This document shows, in pieces, positions 26,873-39,500 of a DNA stretch of 64,000 bases; position 1 is the stretch's first letter; every line of letters starts with the position of its first letter. The notes beneath the pieces are model-generated. The model did no database searches, was not told the DNA's origin, and was given only the letters and a program-made list of their open reading frames with translations. The stretch comes from Agelas oroides. Its lineage: Eukaryota > Porifera > Demospongiae > Agelasida > Agelasidae. The position numbers and the translations under genes are program-made. The stretch spans positions 4,183,178 to 4,247,177 of the forward strand of contig OX422203.1 in assembly GCA_949130485.1 (NCBI GenBank), read 5' to 3'.

Positions 26873-27940
26873 TTCTCATGTCTTTCCCGCACATAAAAAG
26901 GCTTGTACAAACCACACGGGGCCTCCAAAGCGGTGAAAACAGCTTTCTCGATCTTCTCTGGCACTTAAACAGGCCTGCACGTGCTTCACCGCACATCCTC
27001 TGATGTTAAAACGGCGTTGTCAAGTCTTTCCTGCATTTAAACAGGCTTGCACTTACCTTACATGGCCTCCACAATGGTGAAAACTGCTTTTTCGATCTTC
27101 CCTAGCACTTAAATAGGCCTGCACATGCTTTCCAGTACCTCCTCTGAGGTTAAAACGGCCTTATCAGGTATTTCCCGCAGATAAACAGGCTGGCACTAGC
27201 CTCATAGGACGTCCGCAGTGGTGAAAACTGCTCTCTCGGTCTTCCCTGGCACATAAACAGCGGCGTTATCAGGTCTTTCCCACGCATAAACCAGCTTGTA
27301 CCAACCTCACAGCGCTTTCACAACGGTGAAAATTGCTTTCTCGATCTTCTCTGGAACTTAAACAGGCATGCACGTGATTCAAGGCACTTCCTCGGTGGAT
27401 GAAACGATGTTATCAGGTCTTTCCCACACAAAAACAAGCTTGCATGTGCCTTACACCACCTCCACAGTGGTGAAAACTGCTTTCTCGATCTTCCCTGGCA
27501 CTTAAACAGGACTGCACGTGCTTCTCAGCTACTCCTCGGATGTTAAAACGTTGTTATAAGGTCTTTCCCGCACATAACCAGGCTTGCACAAGCCTCACAT
27601 GTACCCAACAATGGAGAAAACTGCTTTCTCGATCTTCTCGGGCACTTAAACAGGCCTGCGCGTGCTTCACCGCACATCCTCGGAAGTTAAAACGGCGTTG
27701 TCAGGTCTTTCCTGCATTTAAACAGGCTTGCACTTACATCATATGGCCTCCACAATGGTGAAAACTGATTTTTTGATCTTCCCATGCAGTTAAACAGGTA
27801 TGCACGTGCTTCACTGCACCCTTTCGGAGGTTAAAACGGCGTTATCAGGTTGTTCCGCACATAACCAGGCTTGCACAATCCTCATAGGTACCCAAAAGGG
27901 GAGACAAATGCTTTCTCGATCTTCTCTGGTACTTAAACAG

Positions 27941-28790
27941 GCCGGCACGTGCTTCACCGCACATCCTCTGAGGTTAAAACGGCGTTGTTAGGTCTTTCCT
28001 GCATTTAAACAGGCTTGCACCAAACTCACAGCGCATTCACAGCGGCGAAAATTGCTTTCTCGATCTTCCCTGGCAGTTAAACAGGCCTGCACGTGCTTCT
28101 CAGCACATCCTCCGACGGCAAAACAATGTTATCAGGTCTTTACCACACATAAGCAGGCTTGCTTGAGCGGTACAGGACCTCCACAGTGGTGAAAACTCTT
28201 TTCTCGATTTTCCCTAGAACATAAACAGGCCTGCACATGCATCACAGTACCTCCTTGGAGGTTAAAACGGCGTTATCAGGTTGTCCCGCACATAACGAGG
28301 CTTTCACAAGCCTCACAGGTACCCAATAGGGAAGAAAACTGCTTTCTCGATCTTCTCTGGCATTTAAACAGGCCGGCACGTGCTTCACCGCACATCCTCT
28401 GAGGTTAAAACGGCGTTGTTAGGTCTTTCCTGCATTTAAACAGGCTTGCACCAAACTCACAGCGCATTCACAGCGGCGAAAATTGCTTTCTCGATCTTCC
28501 CTGGCAGTTAAACAGGCCTGCACGTGCTTCTCAGCACATCCTCCGACGGCAAAACAATGTTATCAGGTCTTTACCACACATAAGCAGGCTTGCTTGAGCG
28601 GTACAGGACCTCCACAGTGGTGAAAACTCTTTTCTCGATTTTCCCTAGAACATAAACAGGCCTGCACATGCATCACAGTACCTCCTTGGAGGTTAAAACG
28701 GCGTTATCAGGTTGTCCCGCACATAACGAGGCTTTCACAAGCCTCACAGGTACCCAATAGGGAAGAAAACTGCTTTCTCGATCTTCTCTG
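27941..28790 (+). repeat. Recent 431-bp tandem duplication of a higher-order unit
   Basis: 'gccggcacgtgcttcaccgc' starts at 27,941 and again at 28,372. 'caaactcacagcgcattcac' starts at 28,021 and at 28,452. Both pairs are 431 bp apart, and the intervening sequence looks essentially identical, including rare variants such as 'gcttgcttgagcggtacagg'. This is one turn of the 6-monomer higher-order repeat. Confidence 0.88.
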
Positions 28791-29640
28791 GCATTTAAAC
28801 AGGTCTGCACGTGTTCCAACGCACATCCTCGGAGGTTAAAACGGCATTGTCAGGTCTTTCCTGCATTTAAACAGGCTTGCACTTACCTCACATGGCCTGC
28901 ACAATGGTGAAAACTGCTTTCTCGATCTTCCCATGCAGTTAAACAGGTATGCACGTGCTTCACTGTACCCTCTCGGAGGTTAAAACGGCGTTAGCATATT
29001 GTCCCGCACATAACTTGGTTTTCACTAGCATCACAGGTACCCAACAGGGGAGAAAACTGCTTTCTCGATATTCCCTAACACTTAAACTGGCCTGCACATG
29101 CATCACAGTAACTCCTAGGAGGTTAAAACAGTGTTATCAGGTCTTTCCCACACATAAACAATTAGCTTACACCAACCTCACAGCGCTTTCACAGCGTTGA
29201 AAATTGCTTTCACGATCTTCTCTGGAACTTAAACTGGCCTGCACGTGCTTCAAGGCACTTCCTCGGAGGTTCAAACGGCGTTATCAGGTCTTTCCCACAC
29301 ATAAACAAGCTTGCATGTGCTTCACACCACCTCAACAGTGGTGAAACCTGCTTTCTTGATCTTCCCTGGCACTTAAACAGTGCTGTACGTGCTTCACAGT
29401 AGCCCTCCGGAGGTTAATACGGCGTTATCAGGTTGTCCCGCACATAAGCCGGCTTGCACAAGCCTCACAGGTACCCAACAGGGGAGAAAACTGCTTTCTC
29501 GATCTTCTCGGGCACTTAAACAGGCCTGCACGTGCTTCACCGCACATCCTCGGAGGTTAAAACGGCGTTGTCAGGTCTTTCCTGCATTTAAACAGGCTTG
29601 CACTTACCTCACATGGCCTCCACAATGGTGAAAACTGCTT

Positions 29641-30500
29641 TTTAGGTCTTCCCTAGCACTTAAACCGGCCTGCACATGCTTTACAGTACCTCCTCGGAGG
29701 TTGAAACGGCGTTATGAGGTCTTTCCCATACATAAACAGGCTTGCACCATTCTCACAGCGTTTTCACAGTGGTGAAAATTGCTTTCTCGATCTTCCCTGG
29801 CAGTTAAACAGGCCAGCACGTGCTTCTCAGCAACTCCTCGGAGGTTAAAACGGCGTTATCAGGTCTTTCCCGCACATAATCAGGCTTGCACAAGCCTCAC
29901 AGGTACCCAACAGGGGAGAAAACTGCTTTCTCGATCTTCTCGGGCACTTAAACAGGCCTGTACGTGCTTCACCGCACATCCTCGGAGGTTAAAACGGCGT
30001 TGTCAGGTCTTTCCTGCATTTAAACAGGCTTGCACTTACCTCACATGGCCTCCACAATGGTGAAAACTGCTTTTTAGGTCTTCCCTAGCACTTAAACCGG
30101 CCTGCACATGCTTTACAGTACCTCCTCGGAGGTTGAAACGGCGTTATGAGGTCTTTCCCATACATAAACAGGCTTGCACCATTCTCACAGCGTTTTCACA
30201 GTGGTGAAAATTGCTTTCTCGATCTTCCCTGGCAGTTAAACAGGCCAGCACGTGCTTCTCAGCAACTCCTCGGAGGTTAAAACGGCGTTATCAGGTCTTT
30301 CCCGCACATAATCAGGCTTGCACAAGCCTCACAGGTACAAAACAGGGGAGAAAACTGCTTTCTCGATCTTCTCGGGCACTTAAACAGGCCTGTACGTGCT
30401 TCACCGCACATCCTCGGAGGTTAAAACGGCGTTGTCAGGTCTTTCCTGCATTTAAACAGGCTTGCACTTACCTCACATGGCCTCCACAATGGTGAAAACT
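29641..30500 (+). repeat. Recent 432-bp tandem duplication of a higher-order unit
   Basis: 'tttaggtcttccctagcact' starts at 29,641 and again at 30,073, exactly 432 bp apart. The two units are near-identical through the A1 monomer, with differences such as 'ggtacccaacagggg' versus 'ggtacaaaacagggg'. 432 bp is 6 x 72 and 3 x 144. Confidence 0.9.
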
Positions 30501-33500
30501 GCTTTCTCGATCTTCCCATGCAGTTAAACAGGTATGCACGTGCTTCACTGTATCCTTTCGGAGGTTAAAACGGCGTTATCAGGTTGTCCCGCTCATAACC
30601 AGGCTTGCACAAGCCTCACAGGTACCCAACATGGGAGAAAAATGCTTTCTCGATCTTCTCTGGCACCTAAACAGGCCTGCAGGTGCTTCACCGCACATCC
30701 CCGGAGGTTAAAATGGCGTTGTCAGGTCTTTCCTGCATTTAAACATGCTTGCAGTTACTTCACATGGCCTCCACAATGGTGAAAACTGCTTTTTCGATCT
30801 TCCCTAGCACTTAAACCGGCCTGCACATGCTTTACAGTACCTCCTCGGAGGTTGAAACGGCGTTATCAGGTCTTTGCCACACATAAACAGGCTTGCATCA
30901 TCATCACAGCGCTTTCACAGTGGTGAAAATTTCTTTCTCGATCTTCCCTGGAACTTAAACAGGCCTGCACGTGCTTTGCGGCACATCCTCGGAGGTTAAA
31001 ACGGCGTTATCAGGTCTTTCCCGCACATAACCAGGCTTGCACAAGCCTCACAGGTACCCAACAGGAGAGAAAACTGCTTTCTCGATATTCTCGGGCACTT
31101 AAACCAGCCTGCGCGTGCTTCACCGTACATCGTTGGAGGTTAAAACTGCTTTATCAAATCCTTCTCGCAGATAAACAGGCTTAGACCAACTTCACAGGTC
31201 CTCCACAGCGATGAAAACTGCTTTCTCGATCTTCTCTGGCACGTAAACAGCCTTGCACCTGCTTCATAGGAACTCCTCTGTGGTTACAACGGCGTTATCA
31301 GGTATTTCCCGCAGATAAACAGGCTTGCACAAGCCTCACAGGACGTCCGCAGTGGTGAAAACAGCTTTATCGATCTTTACAGGCACTTAAACCGGCCTGC
31401 ACGTGCTTCACAGCACTTCCTCGGAGGTTAAAACGGCGTTATCAGGTCTTTCACGCACATAAACAGGCATGCACGAGCCTCACAGGACTTCCACAGCGGT
31501 GAAAACAGATTTCTCGATCTTGACTGGCACTTAAACAGGCCTGCACGTGCTTCACCGCACATCCTCGGAGGTTAAAACGGCGTTGTCAGGTCTTTCCTGC
31601 ATTTAAACAGGCTTGCACTTACATCACATGGCCTCCACAATGGTAAAAACTGCTTTTTCGATCTTCCCTAGCACTTAAACAGGCCTGCACATGCTTCTCA
31701 GCACCTCCTCCGACGGTAAAACGAAGTTATCAGGTCTTTACCACACATAAGCAGGGTTGCTCGAGCCGCACAGGACCTCCACAGTGGTGAAAACTCTTTT
31801 CTCGATCTTCCCTACCACTTAAACAGGCCTGCACATACATCACAGTTCCTCCTTGGTGGTTAAAACGGCGTTATCAGGTTGTTCCGCACATAACCAGGCT
31901 TGCACAGGCCTCACAGGTACCCAACAGGGGAGAAAACTGCTTTCTCGATCTTCTCTGGCATTTAAACAGGCCTGCACGTGCTTCACCGCACATCCTCGGA
32001 GGTTAAAAGGGCGTTGTCAGGTCTTTCCTGCATTTAAACAGGCTTGCACTTCCCTCACACGGCCTCCACAATTGTTAAAACTGCTTTCTCGATCTTCCCT
32101 GGCAGTTAAACAGGTATGCACGTGCTTCACTGTACCCCCTCGGAGGTTAAAACGGCGTTATCCGTCTGTCCCTAACATAACCAGGCTTTCACAAGCCTCA
32201 CAGGTACCCAACAGGGGGAAAACCGCTTTCTCGATCTTCTCTGGCACTTAAACAGGCCTGCACGTGCTTCAAAGTACTTACTCGGATGTTAAAACGGCGT
32301 AATCAGGTCTTTTCCTCACATAAACAACCTTGCATGTGCCTTACACCACCTCCAAAGTGTTGAAAACTGCTTTCTCGATTTTCCTTGGCAGTTAAACAGT
32401 GCTGTACGTGCTTCACAGTACCCCTTAGAGGTTAACACGGCGATATCAGGTCTTCCCCACATATAAACAGGCTTGCACCATTCTCACAGCGCTTTCACAA
32501 TGGTGAAAATTGCTTTCTCGATCTTCCCTGGCAGTTAAACAGGCCTGTACGTGCTTTTCAGCAACTCCTCGGAGGTTAAAACGGCGTTATCAGGTCTTTC
32601 ACGCACATAAACAGGCATGCACGAGCCTCACAGGACTTCCACAGTGGTGAAAACCGATTTCACGATCTTGACTGGCACTTAAACAGGTGTGCACGTGCTG
32701 CACAGCTCCTCCTTGGATGTTAAAACTACTTTATCAGAATTTCTTGCACATAAACAGGCTTGCACATGGCTCACACGGCCTCCACAGCGATGAAAACTGC
32801 TTTCTCGACCATCGCTGGCACTTAAACAGGCCTGAACGTGCTTCACAGTACCACCTTGGAGGTTGAAACGGAGTTATCAGGTCTTTCCCACACATAAACA
32901 GGCATGCATCATCATCACAGCGCTTTCACAGTGGTGAAAACATCTTTCTCGATCTTCCCTGGAACTTAAACAGGCCTGCTCGTGCTTTACGGCACATCCT
33001 CGGAGGTTAAAACGGCGTTATCAGGTGTTCCCCGCACATAACCAGGCTTGCACAAGCCTCACAGGTACCCAACAGAGGAGAAAACTGCTTTCTCGATATT
33101 CTCGGGCACTTAAACCAGCCTGCGCGTGCTTCACCGTACATCGTTGGAGGTTAAAACTGCTTTATCAAATCCTTCTCGCAAATAAACAGGCTTAGACCAA
33201 CTTCAAAGGGCCTCCACAGCGATGAAAACTGCTTTCTCGATCTTCTCTGGCACGTAAACAGCCTTGCACCTGCTTCATAGCAACTCCTCTGAGGTTAAAA
33301 CGGCGTTATCAGGTATTTCCCGCTGATAAACAGGCTTGTACGAGCCTCACAGGACGTCCGCAGTGGTAAACACTGCTCTCTCGGTCTTCCCTGGCACATA
33401 AAGAAGTCTCCACGTGCTTCACAGATCTTACTCCATGGTTATAACGGCTTTGTCAGGTCATTACCGCACATAAACAGGCTTGCACGAGCCTCACAGGACC

Positions 33501-36500
33501 TCCACAGTGGTGAAAACAGCTTTATCGATCTTCCCCGGCACTTAAACAGGCCTGCACGTGCTTAACAGCACTTCCTCGGAGGTTAAAACGGCTTTGTGAG
33601 GTCTTTCACGCACATAAACAGGCATGCACGAGCCTCACAGGACTTCCACAGCGGTGAAAACCGATTTCTCGATCTTGACTGGCACTTAAACAGGTCTGCA
33701 CGTGCTGCACAGCTCCTCCTTGGATGTTGAAACTACTTTATCAGAATTTCTTGCACATAAACAGGCTTGCACATGGCTCACACGGCCTCCACAGCGATGA
33801 AAACTGCTTTCTCGATCATCTCTGGCACTTAAACAGGCCTGAACGTGCTTCACAGTACCTCCTTGGAGGTTAAGAAAGCGTTATCAAGTCTTTACCGCAC
33901 ATAAACAGGCTTGCAACAATCTCACAGGGCCACCACAGTGTTGAAAACTGCTTTCATGATCTTTCCAGGCACTGAAACCGGCTTGCACTTGCTTCACTGC
34001 ACCTTCTCGGAGGATAAAACGGCGTTATCAGGTCAACTGCTTTCTAGATCTTCCCTGGAACTTAAACATGCCTACATGTGCTTCACAGCACCTCATCGGA
34101 GGTTAAAACTACTTTATCTGCATTTCCCACTCATAAACATGCTTGCACCAACCTCACAGGACCTTCGGAGCGGTGAAAACTGCTTTCTCGATCTTCACTG
34201 GCAATTAAACAGGCGTGCACGTGCTTCACAGTTCCTCTTCGCAAGTTAAAAGGGCGTTATCAGGTCTTTCCGCACATAAACAGGCATGCACGAGCCTCAC
34301 AGCACTTCCACGGAGTGAAAACTGCTTTCTCTATCTTCCCTAGCATCTAAACAGGACTGCACGTGCTTCACAGCACGCTTCGGAGGATAAAACCGCTTTA
34401 TCAGGTCTTTTCCGCACATAAAAAGGCTTGTACAAACCACACGGGGCCTCCAAAGCAGTGCAAACAGCTTTCTCGATCTTCTTTGCCACTTAAACAGGCC
34501 TGCACGTGCTTCACCGCACATCCTCTGATGGTAAAACGGCGTTGTCAGGTCTTTCCTGCATTCAAACAGGCTTGCACTTACCTCACATAGCCTCCACAAT
34601 GGTGAAAACTGCTTTTTCGATCTTCCCTAGCACTTAAACAGGCCTGCACATGCTTTACAGTACCTCCTCGGAGGTTGAAACGGGTCTTTCCCACGCATAA
34701 ACAAGTTTGCACCAACCTCACAGCGCTTTCACAGCGGTGAAAATTGCTTTCTCGATCTTCTCTGGAACTTAAATAGGCCTGCACGTGCTTCAAGGCACTT
34801 CCTCGGAGGTTGAAACGATGTTATCAGGTCTTTCCCGCACATAAACAAGCTTGCATGTGCCTTACACCACCTCCACAGTGGTGAAAACTGCTTTCTCGAT
34901 CTTCCTTGGCTCTTAAACAGTGCTGTACGTGCTTCACAGTACCCCTTCGTAGGTTAATACGGCGTTATCAGGTTTTCCCGCACATAACCAGGTTTGCACA
35001 AGCCTCACAGGTACCCAACAGGGAAGCAAACTGCTTTCTCGATCTTCTTTGGCACATAAACAGGACAGCACGTGCTTCACCGCGCATCCTCGGAGGTTGA
35101 AACGGCGTTACCAGGTCTTCCCCACACATAAACAGGCTTGCACCAACCTCACAGCGCTTTCACAGCGGTGAAAATTGCTTTCTCGATCTTCCCTGGCAGT
35201 TAAACAGGCCTGCACGTGCTTCTCAGCAACACCTCGGAGGTTAAAACGGCGTTATCAGGTCTTTACCACACATAAGTAGGCTTGCTCGAGCTGCGCAGAA
35301 ACTCCACATTGGTGAAAACTGCTTTCTCGATCTTCCCTAGCGCTTAAACAGTCCTGCACATGCATCACAGTACCTCCTTGGAGGTTAAAACGGCGTTATC
35401 AGGTCTTTCCCACACATAAACAGGCTTGCACCATCCTCACAGCGTTTTCACAGCCGTGAAAATTGCTTTCTCGATCTTCCCTGTCAGTTAAACAGGCCTG
35501 CACGTGCTTCTCAGCAACTCCTCGGAGGTTAAAACGGCGTTATCAGGTCTTTCCCGCACATAATCAGGCTTGCACAAGCCTCACAGGTACCCAACAGGGG
35601 AGAAAACTGCTTTCTCGATTTTTCGGGCACTTAAACAGGCCTGCTCGTGCTTCACCACACATCCTTGGAGGTTAAAACTGCTTTATCAAGTCCTTCCCGC
35701 ATATAAACATGCTTAGACCAACTTCAAAGGGCCTCCACAGCGATGAAAACTCCTTTCTCGATCTTCTCCGGCACGTAAACAGCCCTGCACCTGCTTCACA
35801 GCAAATCCTCTGAGGTTAAAACGGCCTTATCAGGTATTTCCCGCAGTTAAACAGGTTTGCACGAGCGTCACAGGACGTCCGCAGTGGTAAAAACTGCTCT
35901 CTCGGTCTTCCCTGGCAGTTAAACAGGCATGTACATGTTTCACAGTACCTTCTCGGATGTTGAAACGGCGTTATCAGGTCTTTCCCACACATAAACAGGC
36001 TTGCACCAACCTCACAGCGCTTTCACAGCGGCGAAAATTGCTTTTTCGATCTTCCCTGGCAGTTAAACAGGACTGCACGTGCTTCTCAGCACCTTCTTGG
36101 AGGTTAAAACGGCGTTATCAGGTCTTTCCTGCATTTAAACAGGCTTGGACTTACCTCACATACCTTCCACAATGGTGAAAACTGTTTTCTCGATCTCCTC
36201 TAGCACTTAAACAGGCATGCACATGCACCAGAGTACCTCCTTGGAGGTTAAAACGGCGTTAGCAGGTTGTCCCGCACATAACCAGGCTTGTACAAGCCTG
36301 ACAGGTACCCAACAGTGGAGAAAACTGCTTTCTCGATCTTCTCGGGCTCTTAAACAGGCCTGCACTTGCTTCATCGCACATTCTCGGAGGTTAAAACGGC
36401 GTTGTCAGGTCTTTCCTGCATTTAAACAAGGTTGCACTTACCTCACATGGCCTCCACAATGGTGAAAACTGCTTTCTCGATCTTCCCATGCAGTTAAACA

Positions 36501-39500
36501 GGTATGCACGTGCTTCACTGTACCCCCTCGCAGGTGTTATCAGGTTGTCCCGCACATAACCAGGCTTGAACAAGCCTCAGAGGTACCCAACAGGGGAGTA
36601 AACTGCTTTCTCGATCTTCTCGGGCACTTAAACAGGCCTGCACGTGCTTCACCGCACATCCTCGGAGGTTAAAACGGCGTTGTCAGGTCTTTCCTGCATT
36701 TAAACAGGCTTGCACTTACCTCACATGGCCTCCACAATGGTGAAAACTGTTTTCTCAATCTTCCCTAGCACTTAAACAGGCCTGCACATGCATCAAAGCA
36801 CCTCCTTGGTGGTTAATACGGCGTTATCAGGTTGTCCCGCACATAACCAGGCTTGCACAAGCCTCACAGGTACCCAACAGGGGAGAAAACTGCTTTCTCG
36901 ATCTTCTCTGGCACTTAAACAGGCCTGCACGTCCTTCACCGCACATCCTCGGTGGTTAAAACGGCGTTGTCAGGACTTTCCTGCATTTAAACCGGCTTGC
37001 AGTAACCTCACACTTACCTCACATGGCCTGCACAAAGGTGAAAACTGCTTTCTCGATCTTCCCTGGCAGTTAAACAGGTATGCACGTGCTTCACTGTACC
37101 CTTTCGGAGGTTAAAACGGCGTTATCAGATTGTCCCGCACATAACCAGGCTTGCACAAGCTTCACAGTTACCCAACAGGGGAGAAAAATGCTTTCTCGAT
37201 CTTCTCTGGCACTTAAACAGGCCTGCACGTGCTTCACCGCAAATCTTCGGAGGTTAAAACGGCGTTGTCCGGTCTTTCCTGCGTTTAAACAGGCTTGCAC
37301 TTACCTCACATGGCCTCCACAATGGTGAAAACTGTTTTTTCGATCTTCCCTAGCACTTAAACAGGCCTGCGCATGCTTCACAGAACCTCGTCGGATGTTG
37401 AAACGGCGTTATCAGGTCTTTCCCATACATGAACAGGCTTGCACCAACCTCATAGCGCTTTCACAGCGGCGAAAATTGCTTTCTCGATCTTCCCTGGCAG
37501 TTAAACAGGCCTGCACGTGCTTCTCAGCACCTCCTCCGACGGTAAAACGAAGTTATCAGGTCTTTACCACACATAAGCAGGCTTGCTCGAGCCGCACAGG
37601 ACCTCCACAGAGGTGAAAACTCTTTTCTCGATCTTCCCCAGCACTTAAACAGGCCTGCACATGCATCACAGTACCTCCTTGGTGGTTAAAACGGCGTTAT
37701 CAGGTTGTCCCGCACATAACCAGGCTTGCACAAGCCTCAGAGGTACCCAAAAGGGGAGAAAACTGCTTTCTCGATCTTCTCTGGCACTTAAACAGGCCTG
37801 CACGTGCTTCACCGCACATCCTCGGAGGTTAAAACGGCGTTATCAGGTCTTTCCCACACATAAACATGCTTACACCAACCTCACAGGACCTCCAGAGCGC
37901 TGAAAACTGCTTTGTCGATCTTCCCCGGCAGTTAAACAGGCCTGCACGTGCTTCACAGCACATCTTCGGAGGTTAAAACGAAGTTATGAGGTGTCTTTCA
38001 CGCGCATAAACAGGAATGCGCTAGCCTCACAGGACTTCCACAGTGGTGAAAGCAGCTTTCTCGGTCTTCCCTGGCACATAAACAGGCCTCCACGTGTATC
38101 ACAGCTCTTACTCCTTGGTTATAACGGCTTTGTCATGTCTTTCACGCACATAAACCGGCATGCACGAGCCTCACAGGACTTCCACAGCGGTGAAAACCGA
38201 ATTCTCGATATTGCCTGGCACTTAAACATGTCTGCACGTGCTGCACAGCTCCTCCTTGGAGGTTAAAACTACTTTATCAGAATTTCTTGCACATAAACAG
38301 GCTTGCACCTGGCTCACACGGCCTCCACAGCGATGAAAAACTGTTTTCTCGATCATCTCTGGCACTTAAATAGGCCTCTACGTGCTTCACAGCACCACCT
38401 AGGAGGTTTAAACGGCGTTATCAGCTATTTCCCGCACCTAAACAGGATTGCACCAACCTCACAGGGCCTCCACAGCGATGAAAACTGTTTTCTCGTTCTT
38501 CCCTGGCACTTAAACAGGCCTGAACGTGCTTCACAGTACCTCCTTGGAGGTTAAAAAGGCGTTACCAGGTCTTTCACACACATAAACAGGCTTGCACTAA
38601 CCTCACAGCGCTTTCACAGCGGTGAAAATTGCTTTCTCGAACTTCCCTGCAAGTTAAACAGGCCTGTACGTGCTTCACTGTGCCTCCTCGGAGGTTTAAA
38701 CGGCGTTATCAGGTCTTTCACGCACATAAACAGACATGCACGAGCCTCACAGGACTTCCACAGTGGTGAAAACAGCTTTCTAGGTCTACCCTGGCACATA
38801 AACAGGCCTCCACCTGCTTCACAGCTCTTACTCCTTGGTTATAACGGCTTTGTCAGGTCATTACCGCACATAAACAGACTTGCACGAGCCTCACAGGACC
38901 TCCACAGTGGTGAAAACAGCTTTATCGATTTTACCCGGCACTTACAGGCCTGCATGTGCTTCACAGCACTTCCTCGGAGGTTAAAACGGCGTTACCAGGT
39001 CTTTACCGCACATAAACAGGCATGCACGAGCCTCACAGGACTTCCACAGCGGTGCAAACCGATTTCTCGATCTTGACTGGCACTTAAACAGGTCTGCACG
39101 TGCTGCACAGCTCCTCCTTGGATGTTAAAACTACTTCATCTGCATTTCCCGCACATAAACATGCTTGCACCAACCTTACAGGACCTCAAGAGCCGTGAAA
39201 ACTGCTTTCTCGATCTTCCCCGGCCCTTAAACAGGCCTGCACGTGCTTGATAGCACTTCTTCGGAGGTTAAAACGCCGTTATCAGGTCTTTCACGCACAT
39301 AAACAGGCATGCACGAGCCTCACGGGACTTCCACGGTGGTGAAAACAGTTTTCTCGGTCTTCCCTGGCACATACACAGGCCTCCACCTGCTTCACAGCTC
39401 TTACTCCTTGGTTAAAATTGCTTTGTCATGTCTTTCACGCACATAAACCGGCATGCACGAGCCTCACAGGACTTCCGGTAAAAACCGATTTCTCGATTTT

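Noticed and set aside
23289-32251. Open frames of about 131 codons in the forward array (23,289-23,684 and 31,853-32,251) with Cys/Arg-rich 48-residue periodicity
   Set aside because: They follow the 144-bp dimer exactly and exist only where A1 monomers (gggagaaaac) replace the usual in-frame TGA (ggtgaaaac). They begin and end within monomers, and minus-strand frames of the same kind occur. No gene structure is visible.
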